DNA from: Nemopilema nomurai
Taxonomy: Eukaryota; Cnidaria; Scyphozoa; Rhizostomeae; Rhizostomatidae
Direction: 5' to 3'
DNA length: 64,000 bases
Assembly: GCA_003864495.1 (NCBI GenBank)
Contig: PEDN01001353.1
Span: 620,001-684,000, forward strand
Under the pieces are notes generated by a model that did not search any database, had not been told where the DNA came from, and worked only from the letters and a program-made list of their open reading frames with translations. Each line of letters starts with the position of its first letter. The stretch's first letter is position 1. A program made the translations under genes and the position numbers. Below, in pieces: positions 25,006-38,219 of the stretch.

Positions 25006-28000
25006 AATTGAAGTTGACGAGCTGTGAGCCAGTCGCCCGCTGTCATATACAGATTGCATCGCAGTCGGGTCCCATGGAATTCATAGTTTAGAAATTTGCA
25101 ACCTTTTCAACACAGGAGTTGAATGGTTCGCACCCTCTAGAGAAAACCAACAGGGAAACCGCATTTAAAGTCAGACAGTCGACGTCTAGCGCTTTACGCC
25201 GTGCATGCCGCTTCCAGCGCACAAATGCTAACAATTCTAAGTTGTGCAATATCCTTTAAATTTAGTGGAACTGTGTTAGTAGTGAGGCTGTTTGCACGAG
25301 CGATTCGGCTCTCTTTGCGTCGCTGCCATAGCGCTCCTTTCGGTTGTATTTCGCAGAGGCTAATGCTTTTGTTGCGGTGAAGTAACCTCTTTCCGTCATG
25401 TGCCGTTCAAATTGTGTAGCGGTATGGCCTCTCTTTCACAGTGCCTGCACAATCTCAGCTAGGGCTAAAGATGCCTTTGCGGTATTCGAATCTTAATTAC
25501 CTAGCCAAAACTAAACCAGTTCATCGTAATGTCGTTAAACTTGACGCACGTACCTGCGTATACCTATTCATCACAAGATTCAGCGATGCCAAATTGAATG
25601 CCCGAGGATTTTCGTGCCTATCCTATGTATTTCTACTGCAAATAGAGTAATGCCGGAAAACGGCGTTTTGCCGCCCCGCGCATTATTGAGTCGCAATCTG
25701 AGCTGTGGCTTATTGCAAACTTAGAAACAGGCGCAGGCGCCTCGAACTCGCGCTAATGACACAGGGATTTGACGTGGTTTTGTCCCTGGATTATCCACCT
25801 ATGTTGAAAAGATTCACCGCTAATAGGGACTGCGTTGCTCGCCAATGTTATTGACTTTTTCTGGCCATTGTATGCTCCTTACAATAGGAATCAACATCAT
25901 TCACTCGTTTGCACTGCACTTAAGACTAGCTCAATGAAGTTGCGGATTCTGTTTTTATTGGTCGCTCTGCCTTCCCTTTGTCCCACAAGTTTCGGTGTTT
26001 TTTCAAAGGGAAGGCAACATTTATTTTATCTCTGGACTTGCACGATTGTGGAAGGTCTTCTTTGCAATATTTGAGGTGTCATGCAGACCATTGGATGATT
26101 GACAAGTTTCCACAAGGTGAAGTAAATATATTATCTTTGATGTTTGCACTTTTGCCGGAATGGGCGCAGAATGACTTTTGATTTTGACGGTCCTATTTCA
26201 TGTTAATTCAGAACAACCTGGGTTGGGACGTTTGCACGAAAAAGTTTGTCGAATTGGTCTTTCAAAAATTATGCAACTCGCCAATCGAAAGCTCTACAAA
26301 TTTCAAGGGCGATTTGGAAATATCTAACAGTCTCACTTTCATTCCCGGAATCCGATGTCCAACAAAAGCGAATCATTCATGTTTCAGCGTCCGAAATAGA
26401 TGAATTCATTCGGTCAATACTTTGTCAACAATATTTGTTTTGATACCTCCAATTTTCAATCCCTCAATACCTAAGCGATAGAATGCTGATTACTGGAAGT
26501 TTTTAATTTCATCTTTCATTCCGGGTTCTTCTTACTTTTGCTTGATTTTTTTACAACCTAGTCACGTATTTACTTCAAATGCATTGCTTTAGTTTCTGTT
26601 TTTGGATTTTGTGCATCTTGAAGCAAATCTTCGAAGTTTAGCCATATTTTAATGAAGTAGCACAAACTATTCACTTTTTCCTAAAAGCTTTTGAGAGCAT
26701 CGAAGTTTTCCCGATACAAATGAATGTACAACTACTGGTTTCCAGCCAAATTATGCGAAAGGTCATTTCTTGTATGGGCAAAAAGCCTCACAAACAGCTA
26801 ATAACTACAGGTTTGATTTCGAATTGTATCCATACAACGTGTCTATATTTTATTTAAGGAATCTAAATTCTGTCGATATGTCAGGGGATACGAAACTAGG
26901 CCAATAACCCACAATTTCCGATTTCTCAAAAGTGGATTACCCTGATGAAATGAAATGACCCAATCGGCAATGCGCTCGGGTCATAGACAGCTTTTGGGCA
27001 CAGAGCAGCGAATTGCAGGTGACAGGACCAACGAATCTAACCCAACTCACATTATGACGAGAAGTTTACACCACTCCCTTTAAGCTTGCAAATCTTTTAG
27101 TAAATAAATCTATCCAAAATTTTGCAAATGTAACGTTCAAAAAATTAACATATGCTTCGTAAAAACCTTCACGAGTCAATGAATTCCTCCTACGGAATGA
27201 AAGTTCGAAATAGTATTTCACTTCTGTGATGGTATATAGATTTATCTTTTGCAGGTTTATTTTCCTGCTAAATTAAAATGCACTCAATAACTGACGCATG
27301 CACAGTACTGTAGTGCCATATGCTATGAAAGGGGCCATTCTACAATATTTCATGTTGAGTCAAACAGTATTGGAAAATTATTTTGGTTTTTTTGATTTAA
27401 GAGAGGGGACTACTGTACACGAGAAAGAGGGCTCACCAATCCCTCTGTTGTGCAGATTCTCTCTAGACAGCAGTGAGAAATATTAATTGCTGTCACTTGG
27501 CGTATAAAGGAATTCTAATCCTTTGAGCTACCTGCTTTACTTTTCATGAAACTGATTATTTGGTAGTGCTAATCTGCTCGCTCTTGCATTTGAATCACAA
27601 AGACGAGTGCATGGGTAATCACTGAAGCTGGCTATCGTGCTTTTTGCGTAAAGATGATTAAAAGATGGAACGAGACACAGCAGTATTTTATGTCAGATTA
27701 GTATGTTTACATACATTTCTAAGAAGAAACTAATTAAGGTAAGACGCTCGTCAGAATTGTGCTAGAATTAGGTGCTGCGCTGGCCACCTGGTCTTGAAGG
27801 TTACTTGATTGACACTCGTCGCTGTCACTTTTCACCAATCACAAGGCATCGGCCTTTGATTTCTGACGCATCAAGGCTGCGAGCAAAGTTTTCCTAGAGA
27901 AGAGCGAAGCAGACAGAAGATCAACTCCAAAATATTATTAAAGACCGACTTTGTCTCCTTAAAACAATACTCGTCTACACCTTTTGGGAGTCTTTTGACT

Positions 28001-31000
28001 TCATTGTTTCGTTTTCTAAGTTTATACGCCTGCTCTTTGTTTTTGTATCGAATCGACAAACACCATCCTGTTACGCATAATCTTTACTTACGATTCTCAC
28101 TAAATTCCGAACGATTTCGTTTGCTTTGGCTTTCTCAATTATTTTAAAGGATCCATTCCCTCCCACATAGATTTACTCAAGGATCTTCGCTTGGAATTCG
28201 AGCTTAAGTCACTTTGTCGTAACTGTAGTAGGCCTACTGACGCATTTCTCTACGCGGAATGGTCTGAGGTGGATTTACCCGACCTGTGCTAACGGCTTTT
28301 GCGAGTGCTGCTTTGAAGTTTCCACATGTGACCAAAAAGGAACTAGGTTTGTACGAGGAATACAATTCCATGCATTTGGCTTTGCATGCAATTATTACAC
28401 ATTCTACACTTTGTTCGTTTTATTTAAAGAGGCAGGCTTCAATGAACAGACAAGGAGAGCTTCCTCAAATGATTAAAAAGTCAAGCTTCAGTCTAATACC
28501 ATACAAGGTAAACGGGTGGCACCAACGTATTTTGAGGTATTTAGATAGTGGCTCTTGCTGTACCACCCTATAAAGCGTTTTTCAAAACGCCAATTTGTTG
28601 CTGTTTATCAGCGAATTTGAGGTCTCGCTGAAGCTATTTCCTATTCAATAATCATGTTACATTATTTAACATTGATACAATCAAATAATCAAAACCGACA
28701 ACAAAGTTACAATTTGCATCATATCAGGACGGCAAAAGGTACTGCTTGATTTAATTATGAGTTTTGTGAAGTTGCCATGTTTGAAATTCCTAGCAGGATG
28801 TTTGTACCTCTTCCATTACAACAGATTCCCACCTCTAGTATTCCATGCACGCACGAGTTGTGTGCCTTGCAGTGTTTGAGCTTGTTGACAAACTCTACCA
28901 CGCTGATGCTTTACGGTCAAAGGAAGTCTTAGCAGCCCAGTGCTGTAATGAACTGCATCTGAGATGTATAAAGCACCTGGAAAGTTGGGGAGGGGGTGCA
29001 AGATCAAAGGGGGCATATGACCATTCCCAATTTTTGGAAGAGGCACTTTGGGTCTACTAGGACACTACTAGGACAGGAGGGGGCACTTTTCCACGGTCCC
29101 TCTGTCCCCCTGTTCTTACGTCAATGAATTGCATTGTATATGCTGTGTGGTTGAGTGGCCTAAGGTTGTGTGTTTATCGTGACATCTTTCTTCTCCGACT
29201 TTGTAAGACCATTTTCAGCATAAAAACGTTTGAGAAGAGATTATGTGGTGCGTTGGTGTTGGTGCCTGCTATGTTTAATTTCAATTTCAGCAAGAAGCAA
29301 ATTACATCCTTCAATGAAACACTTCTTACGGGGCCCTTTGGTCTGAAATTGTTCGCTTTTTAAGAGTAACTACTAAGTATCTGCGTGCAATATGCGCTAG
29401 ACAAATGACCATTGCAGAAACATTCTAATTACGACGAGTTTTTCTTAGAGTATTGATACACAGAATTCGAATGATGCTCAAAGCCAGCGACTATAAATTA
29501 AATGCTGACGATAATTGATTGGAAAATGAAGAGCGAAGTTGAAGCAATAATTTTTTCAGCATTTTCTTGAACAATTTTAATCAAGAGACTAAACGTCGTA
29601 GTCGAGGAGGTCTATCATCAGATTTTAGGATCTCAGTAAATGGAAGATTCAAAAGAGACTTCAAGCAATAATCAAAAGCCACTCCAAGTCATTAGAGCGA
29701 GCGACAGTATTGAATTGAATTGCCGCGGGAGATCTCCGCTGAGTTTAATCGTGTGATTTTAGGAGACACTGATCTTGCTGTATGCTGTCTCAAGATGACG
29801 CTTTCTATTCAAGCTTTTCTACCTTTTCCTCGAAAATTTTGCATTTGGTGAAAAAGAAGGTTTTTGGGAAAGTTCTGTTGTTGTGGCTTCCTTTTCAAGC
29901 CATTGTTGCTGGGCAAATTGCTTGATTCGTTCTTTGGCGCATTTTGCAAGATTCTTACTGCGTCACCTTGAAGAGTATGGTCGTGATTCACCCTGATCGC
30001 AAAGCATGCTGGGTCTGGCATTGCTGGCCAAGATGTAGTTACAGCAACCTCTCAGTTGTTAGCCTCTCTCACTCGCCTCAGGGCTAGAGCTGTCGGTAAA
30101 AATTTCAAAAGTCTTATCTGCATACTTCAAATATGATTTAATCTTAAAGATTTCAAATATCTGACCCTTGGATAGTACTGAGATTTTCGCACAAATTAAA
30201 ATGATCGGAAAGAGTATTGGCTTGTCAGGGTCACAAGTGCTCCAGTGCTTATGTGGTGCCCTGCAATCCTCTGGGATTCACCGCCTTTGTCCTTCCACAA
30301 GGCGGTCTATCAGTCCGGCGCCAACTGTTTCGAATCCAAGGCTATCCGCTTTAGTCGCTCCTGTGCGAGGTGACTTTAACGTACTTTGTCGAAAATGCTT
30401 AATCTTTATCAGCCATAGTTAAGATGTTTGTGAGTGGCTTTGTCAATGTTGGGTACCTCACTGACATTTCACTTTCCCACATTTGGTGACAGTGGCTGGC
30501 TAGTAGTGAGTGCGAAGAAGACCCAGTTGTCCAGAATGCATACATTCCTTTGCAACACTCAGTGTTCCAAGTTGGCTCTCATTCTCGCATTGCAAGTAGC
30601 CTACATCATAATTGGCAGAGGGACTCTTCTCTTGCGCTAGGATCATATAGGTAAAGAAGGCTTTTGATTATATTGTTTTAAGGACTTTAAGCTTTAGACT
30701 AACGAGAAAGAGTGATGCCATCTGATTTTTCGAGTGCACACACTCTTGTGAGTTTTCTCGTTTGATATCAGCTGAAAATGCACCACACCTGTATATGCTG
30801 GAAATTTGAAAATTTTGTGGAAAGGATTTGTAATTGAAATCGATTACTGGGTGTTTAGAGCAAAATAACAGATGGGTTGCTATAGTTACTGGAATGTATT
30901 AATAATACTGCTTTTCTGTTCGACTTTTCATCCATTATACCTCACAAGCCTTCGATGCCCCACATCAGCGCAGCTTCCAAGGTGGCAAAGGGTGCTAACC

Positions 31001-34000
31001 CACAATCGCTCTTAGAATTTGGCGAATGCCAAGTCAATGCGGGAGTTGTGGAAGCATCTTAATGCAAAATACAAACTTATCTGCAGTAGAGCCATCCTAT
31101 GCCTGTCTCCCTAAAACATTTCTTGACAGATGTACATCGGTCGATTAGCCCGGTTTCCTTTGCTGTGGAATTTCATCTCTGATGCACAAACAGGTCACGT
31201 GAGCTGTTTTACCAAGTCAAAGATGGCCGCCTCCTGTTCAAATCCTTCTTTTCTGTGGGTTGGTTTTCCTTATCGTGCTTGCTGTTGCTTTGTCTGTTAT
31301 TCCTGTCTGTAAAGCAGTATAAGATTAGAAAAGGTTTTTCATTCATCGACTCTCGCCTACTTGCGATTGACCATCATGAATTATTTTAGCTAATTAGATC
31401 CATTGGTTCATCCCAGACTTCAATTACATCGTATCCGCTAATTCGTTCTCGTTGGCTTGGCTGTGTCAGTTGGTCGTGGTACATTTCATTCGACTGTCTT
31501 TTTCGCTTTGCTGCACAAGGTCAGGGGAAAGTAAACAGGTAATTTTTTGCAAAGTTTACTCTTGAAATGTTTACGTAGTGCTTTGTTTTGTTTACTACGT
31601 CTATCGACTATGGTTACGACAGCTCACCTTCTCTTAACCGTATCAGTGGGCTGCTTTTAACCGGCCTCTGTGTTTTTCTGTCGCTGTCAATCTGCTAATG
31701 AAACTAGAAAAGAGTTAGGAAAACTCAGAATCAATACGGGCTGTTTTAAATCGCATTATTGTCACCCCGAAATTTTAACTTTTCGCTATTTTCACTGTAA
31801 TAATGTTAGCATGGGTCTCTCGGTTTCTGCAAGCTATTGCGCAAAATATCATCTTCCTGCTGTTTATTTCCCATCAGAACGTTTCTCAGTTAGCCTTCTG
31901 CAACGGCGTTTCTGTGCGCCGTTATGGGGTGATCGAGCGTTTAGATAAAACCAATGATTTACCAGTCTCGAGGTGCTAAGTTTTCAGTTTTTTCGGGAGA
32001 CCTCTTGTCGATCGTTTCAGGAAACAAAAAGTAGAACAGGTGCAAGCTAAGTGAACCTTCAATTACAAGAGATTTGACCAAGTGCACTGCTTACGTCATC
32101 GGTTGTAAAATTTGTAAACATCCTGGACAGGATTGTTTGTGTGATTGTTTGTCTCAAGGCTTCTAACTGAAGTGACATCTGCAGGGCAACATCCTTGTAC
32201 GTGTTCAGAGTTTTTCATAAGGTGTTCATTCATCGTTGCTATCCGCTACTTTTTGTAAACAAGAAGTCGCATCAATGCCTCTCTTTGAATTTGTCTTACG
32301 AAAATACCCAGCTTTCTTCTCAATTTTGCCACGTCTTGTGATTTATGCTTGATATTTTCCTATTCATTAAATGTATTTTCACTTTCATTCTGTGCTTAAA
32401 CAATACACATCTTTATTACGTTTTTTGATAACACTCCAAACCGGCCCCTGTGTTCGCTACGACTTGCTTATAGCAGGATTTCCCATCAAAATACCCCTCT
32501 ATTGATTCAAGAGAAAGGCATGACCCTGCACGCGCAATTCTCCGTCACCTCAAAGCGAATGTTGACATTTCCTCTACCTCTCGTGATTTCCTCCATGATC
32601 AATTTAGAAATTGTAATATTTTCCGTACAACTTCACAACAACAGGCTTTTGAGACCAGAACACCCCCACCCCAGCCCACCCCCGATTTTCACTCGCTGGC
32701 ATGTCTGGCGTTCTAAATAGAACAGGCTCTGTTGCTGCTCCCATCAGACCCCCAGGCCCCGATTTTTCGTCCATCGCATGCTAACCGAGTGAAGGATGAG
32801 CAAAAGCCACTAATTAGATCCTTTACGTTAACGTGCCCATTCAATCAATAGTTAGATATCAGGGCATCACAGAATTGGATGCATTAAACAAGGGCGATTG
32901 ACGTTAATGCCTGTTTAATGAGGTCTTATATTTTATCAGCCTTCTTTCAAAGTCTAAAACCCCTTTAAACGACCGCAATGTTATCTTGTCGTGCTTTGGG
33001 AAACCATATGTTTCGTGCGATCTTACTACTTGACGCAAGAAAAAGTGCTGTCAGAGAAATACGAGAACATTATTCTCAATCTGGATTCAACTCCCCATTT
33101 TGATCATCATACAATTAAAAGATGGCTAAACTATAATGAGTTTCTAAATATTACATCTAAGAAGTGACCCCTTTCTGCAGTTCGGGCAACTGGGGGCAGG
33201 GCGTATTCATAAGAATTCGTATTGAATCACGTGGATTGTTTCCACTGGTTCCATAAACGTTCTTCGTGATGGAGAGATCTGCCTTTGGTGACATGCAATT
33301 CCAAAAATACATCGCATTGCACATCGCAAGCAGTGCTTTCCCGCCTACGACAAACTAAAAGCTCACTTGTTAACGAGAGAATTAGTTCTGAAACTCGATA
33401 TCTTATATTTATCAAAAGAATGAAATTGAATTTCCTTGAAGGTCAGATTGCAGATCCCAATTTAGTGCATCCGTAAAACGCATCTTTGTTTCAGTAATCT
33501 TGTTTTAATTTTAACCTTTCTGTTTGCATTTCGCCTTAATGAAATGTTCCAACATATTCTTCGCACTAGACATTGTCACTAGCGAGTTTCGCATTTTCAA
33601 TCATTCAAAGGGTCACGTGCTTATGCCCTGGTTACTTTCAGTCATGCCGTAGCTTCGCATGCCCGCCCCACTACAGACAGTTTCATTCCTTTGATTGCCA
33701 TAAATCTAACCTTTCTGGGGTTTATCCGTTCTTAAGCATGTTAATCATCAATTATTCGCGAAATCTTGTTCGTGCAAATTCAGAATCGCACTTGCCACAT
33801 ACGTCTCCCAGTAGGCCATATGTGCAATTGTGCGGGGTTGTTATCTTGAGCTGAGGCAATTCTCCTGATGGCATCTCCTCAACACATTTCGATGTGCTTA
33901 AGTCTCCTGGGCACGACCCCTTAATGCTGTCGGCCCACCTTCACAAACACTTTTTTCTAACTTAAATTATCTTTATTTTGATTACTTGGCCTTTTAATGT

Positions 34001-37000
34001 AACTGTTTTCTATTACAAAGGGAGTTAAAGCATGTCTCTGGACTGAGGGCAATGGAATCTTCACGTTGTTAGGGATATTATTCAATGGCTTTATCAAAAC
34101 TAGGACATTGTTACAGGAAAGATTTATATACGTGCCTTGAAGCAATAGATGCAAATCCCTTTTTGCTGGAATAACTTGTCTTCATTGGGGGAAATCCTTG
34201 AACACTTTTCCTTCCGAAGGAAAACGCGTAGTGACTCGTTTTATTGGATCCACTAACATAATTTGCTTTGATGAAACGCTTTGTTATTCTCGATAACAGA
34301 GATTGTAAATGTCTGGTATTCTGACTGACGTCAAACGTCTTAACTAACATCCCTCAGGCTGCTTCTGTCCCGTTCCGCGTTTTCCTAATCTCAGCTTCTT
34401 TCACCGTGCTCCTGAGCAGCGTCCATGCCTTGCAACGCACTTTCACACGGTGGTTTTCGCAGCTACTTTAGTCCCTATTCTTGGCTATAATTAGAGTTGA
34501 TTATGATGTGCGCGAAACCCTGAAGATGAATTGGTCCTTTTGTGTTTGTTTTGCATCATTTCAGCACTCATCACTGTCGCACAGACGTCTGCGTAGCTGT
34601 ATTTATTTACATTACCGAGTGAAGCTCTCTTCCTTGTTGTCATTCGCATTCCCGCGTCGGCCTGTTATCTTTTCTGTGCTAGACTATCCTGTTTTCATTC
34701 TGGCCTTCCGCATTATAATGGCAACCGTGTTCAGAGTGAACGAATTCAAGGGCATCTTTCGCCTTGTTTTCTGCTGTAGATACAGGCCCTTTATTTGAGA
34801 AGAGTTCTGTTTTTTTCTCTTATGAGCCGGGAATGATAGATTTTATCCATGATTACTTTTAAAATATCACGAAACCAATTAGGTAGTGCGTTTTCAAATT
34901 ATCAAATTATATACTGAGAAACGTTTATGATTTGTTTTTAATTTATTTTTTGATTTTTGATTTCCATTTTGAAAATCCATAAAGCTGACAAAATGACCTG
35001 TATTTCTTTCTCTTTAACAAGCCTGCGTCCATTCTGTTAATAAAGCATTCCTAGGCCTCGAAGCGGTCAAAGCAGCTCCTCCCATCTCAGACGTCTGTAG
35101 AATGCTGCGCAGCGTCCTTTGCATAACAGCAAATTTCTCTTGGCTTTTTATGTTTTTCGCAGAGAATGAGTCAAATTCTATTTGTATCCCCAGCAGAATT
35201 AAGGAATGATTATTGGCTGGATTAGCGACGGCAAGCGCTTTAGCGATCCCGTGGGAGAGCGTTCGCCATGTTTATTATCTTGCTCATTTGTTTACCTTAT
35301 CAACTTTGGCGCGGAAGCGACTTTCAAATAGGCCAACAAAACAGGAATAGCCGTCCAGCATGACCGCTAGTTGTTCAGATTTTAGTTCATGCCACATCAC
35401 AGCGATCAGCTGCTTAAACTGGATGTGCTAGAATCGCTTCGTTAACGGTAAGAGGTTTCTTCCAATTTCTTCCAGAATTTAATCAACTCTTAATCATAAA
35501 TTGGATCCAATTTGATTTCTCTCTGTAGTTTATGTGCTGGCAAATGTTTTGCCTAGCAGTAAACTTGTCAGTAAATGGTTCCGACGGAATATGTCCTTCA
35601 TTATCCACTACAATTTTCTATTTTGAGCGAATTTTTATTATATGAGTACTAACAATTCATTATGGGATCAGTTAAGTCTATGACAACATGCGGTTTCACC
35701 GTAAATTGATAGCGTCAACAACAGAGATTTTATTCCTGGTTGCACTAGAGTTCAATGGGAATGAGTCGCCCGGTTTCTTTCAACGATAAAAGAAATCAAG
35801 GTTTTCACATTGACAGCGTTTGTGAAGAGATTCAGAATCATTTCAAGTTTATTAACAACCCTCTAGATTGCCATGGACTGTTCTACTCATGCAGTTAAGA
35901 AGTACATCTGGCTGTTTGCTTTCTCTTAGAGTGCTGCACTCTCTGTCTCTTCCATTACACTATTGCAGCACCCCTCGGTTGGCGCTACACCCGTCCCCCT
36001 GCCTCTCTCCCGCTCTTTCTGATATTACACTAATCATTTCGTGGTACGATATTTCCGCTCGAGGAACACTTTCTGAAACTGGCCTGCTGGGTTTTGCTGT
36101 GATGCTGTGATTCTTTGAAGAGGGAATATCTGCGCACGTGTGACATCACACAACCTATATACCCAGGGAATTGACGACAATTGTTCGGCCTCCTATCATC
36201 CTTCTCGCAATTTTCTTTTCTGTTTCGGATGTGACCCTACTAGGCTTGAGCGGTTAAACGGTGTATTTTGGATGATTTCAAAATTAAACTTTGCTTCTAA
36301 CGTTTGTAGCCACGTTTGTAACGCTCGCAGCACTTTGAAGCCTTCAAAACCAATTTTGGAACCTCCAGCTGGATATACTTGGTACGTTGGGCATAGACGA
36401 ACATGGGAGGGATTATACAGATGGAGTGTCTGGGCTTTTACTAGCAGTTCCTTCATAAAGCTGATGATATTGTTGAACTTAGAATAATACTTCCCCAATT
36501 TCGCGAATTCCCCAGTTTTAAATAGTAGAATGGCTGAATTTTCAGGTTGCCAAGATTTGTCGCTCACTAAACTCTCCACTCACAGCAACTCTTGACACGA
36601 ACAATCAACTGATAATCCCCAACAAAATATTTACAACGCAGTTAAATTGAGATTAAGGCTATTTGTGTACAGGACCTTGTAGCTGTTGCAAATACAGCGT
36701 ACTGCAGAGGCAAACATTTACCCTTGTGGAGAAATGGGATGTTGGCCATAAAGCCTCGGTCGACGATTGACATGGTAAGAGTTTGTCACTCGAGATGTTG
36801 TCATGGGGCGGAGCTTTTGTTTTCGCTAAACAAGGGACATCAGCAGAAGTTGTCGTTGAAAGGTGCTTACGCTAAGTGCGATTTCCTTCCAAAGTGTCGT
36901 GGTATGTTTGCTTGTTTGTGAAGCCAGTTAGAAGGCAATGAAGTAAGTGGACTCAGGACGTGGAATTTGCAATAAACAATTTGGATTTGTATGTTTACGC

Positions 37001-38045
37001 AGAGGTTTTCAGTTGTATAAACCGTGGCACTGCGCTGCAGGTAGAGTTCTACCGAGTCGTGGCCTACAATTATGAGGAGAGGCAAGGTAAATAATAGCTT
37101 TCAAGCGTTCGAATGCGTCGCCGTAACTCCTTAGCGGAAAAAGCTAATGGCAATCTGCGGGCAGCCTTTTTACTTAGCCTGTACCTTCTTTAGCAAATAG
37201 TTGTTTGATGAGACTGTTGTGTGCCATCTGGCCTAGTCTCGGCTTGGCAATGAGTACACTCCGCGCGGCAAAGCAGGAAGCCAACATACCATTTGTGCGC
37301 GTTTTCATCGTCTGTTCTGTTATTGAAATTGTCGTGTCAAACACTTCATTATTTTGATTCGGTTCTATTGTTGATTTATTTTCAAAGTTGCTAATAGCGC
37401 ATTGAACTTCAATCGGTTAATTATCAGCAGTAACATTTGATTGCTAGCTAGTGCAGCACAGTAACAGTACAGTGGCGCCTACCCTGTACCGCGCTGTAAC
37501 GAAATTGTAGTACTGTTCATTAATGGCGACAGAAAATTTCCGTAAATGTCGTTTCGAAATAGGGTACAATGAGCTTGGTGAATAGATAGAGATTACCACT
37601 TTGCACCTATTTTGCTTCCTTTGCTTCTCGCGTATATGAGCTTCGAGTATATTTTAGTTTCGATGCATTTTGTATTTGTGAGTTTATTGCGAATAGCGGC
37701 CATTACATTGTATATTGTGTGGGTATCCCCCCCAACTCCAGTCATTCCCTCTATGACTCGGCCAGTCTGCCATTGTTCCTGCCTACCATTTCCAGGTACG
37801 GCAATTTTGAGTGGACATCCGACCTCACTATTTTCTCTTTTGAGTATAATCCCAGTTTCTTTGGATAAGGGATCAAGCAAAACTAGGCTTAAGCACGTGG
37901 TGTCATTCCTTCACAGTCGCTCTTGACACGCCGGTGACACTGTCAGACCTCAGAATCAATGTGCGGTTGTTCTCCCTGCCTCCAGTCATAAATCCCCCTT
38001 GCGACTTGTAATTAATTCTAAATTAGTTCTTCTGATGCCCTTCAG

Positions 38046-38219
38046 ATGGCCACAATCATCCCGCAGCAGAGGCAAGGACACTCGGCAGCAGAGGCATCGC
38101 AGATGTCGGCATCACCATGCAGCCTGTGCATTGCCAGACTTTTGGAGTTGAAGAGGCAAGCGATGAAGGTGATGATGATCGAATACCACAAATCCATGCT
38201 GAAAGCGAGTGCCCCCTCG
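38046..38219 (+). CDS. KIF26: KIF26 exon 1 (first coding exon), aa 1-58
   Basis: The ATG directly follows an acceptor-like ...cccttcag, and the exon ends at TCG|gtaagt in phase 0. In-frame sequence upstream is closed by a TAA at 38019-38021, so this ATG is the likely start unless an upstream exon splices exactly onto it. It encodes a CxxC pair (C25, C28) followed by LELKRQA (33-39). Because the ATG abuts the acceptor, the translation-start context would be set by an unseen 5' exon. Exon identity is supported by phase-perfect joining to the next exon and by its matching CxxC module. Confidence 0.8.

Larger units (their letters stand above)
20931..38045. other. Non-coding stretch directly upstream of the first KIF26 coding exon, no gene recognised
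   Basis: AT-rich, with a CpG-richer patch at about 21130-21310 and single GTCACGTG sites at 31194-31201 and 33612-33619. Open frames reach about 127 codons (36196-36579, minus) but show no family motif. No intact mobile element was seen. Confidence 0.5.

Noticed and set aside
36196..36579. 127-codon open frame on the minus strand
   Set aside because: No recognisable motif, no splice partners, and an overlapping 115-codon frame on the other strand. Most likely chance or a decayed element.
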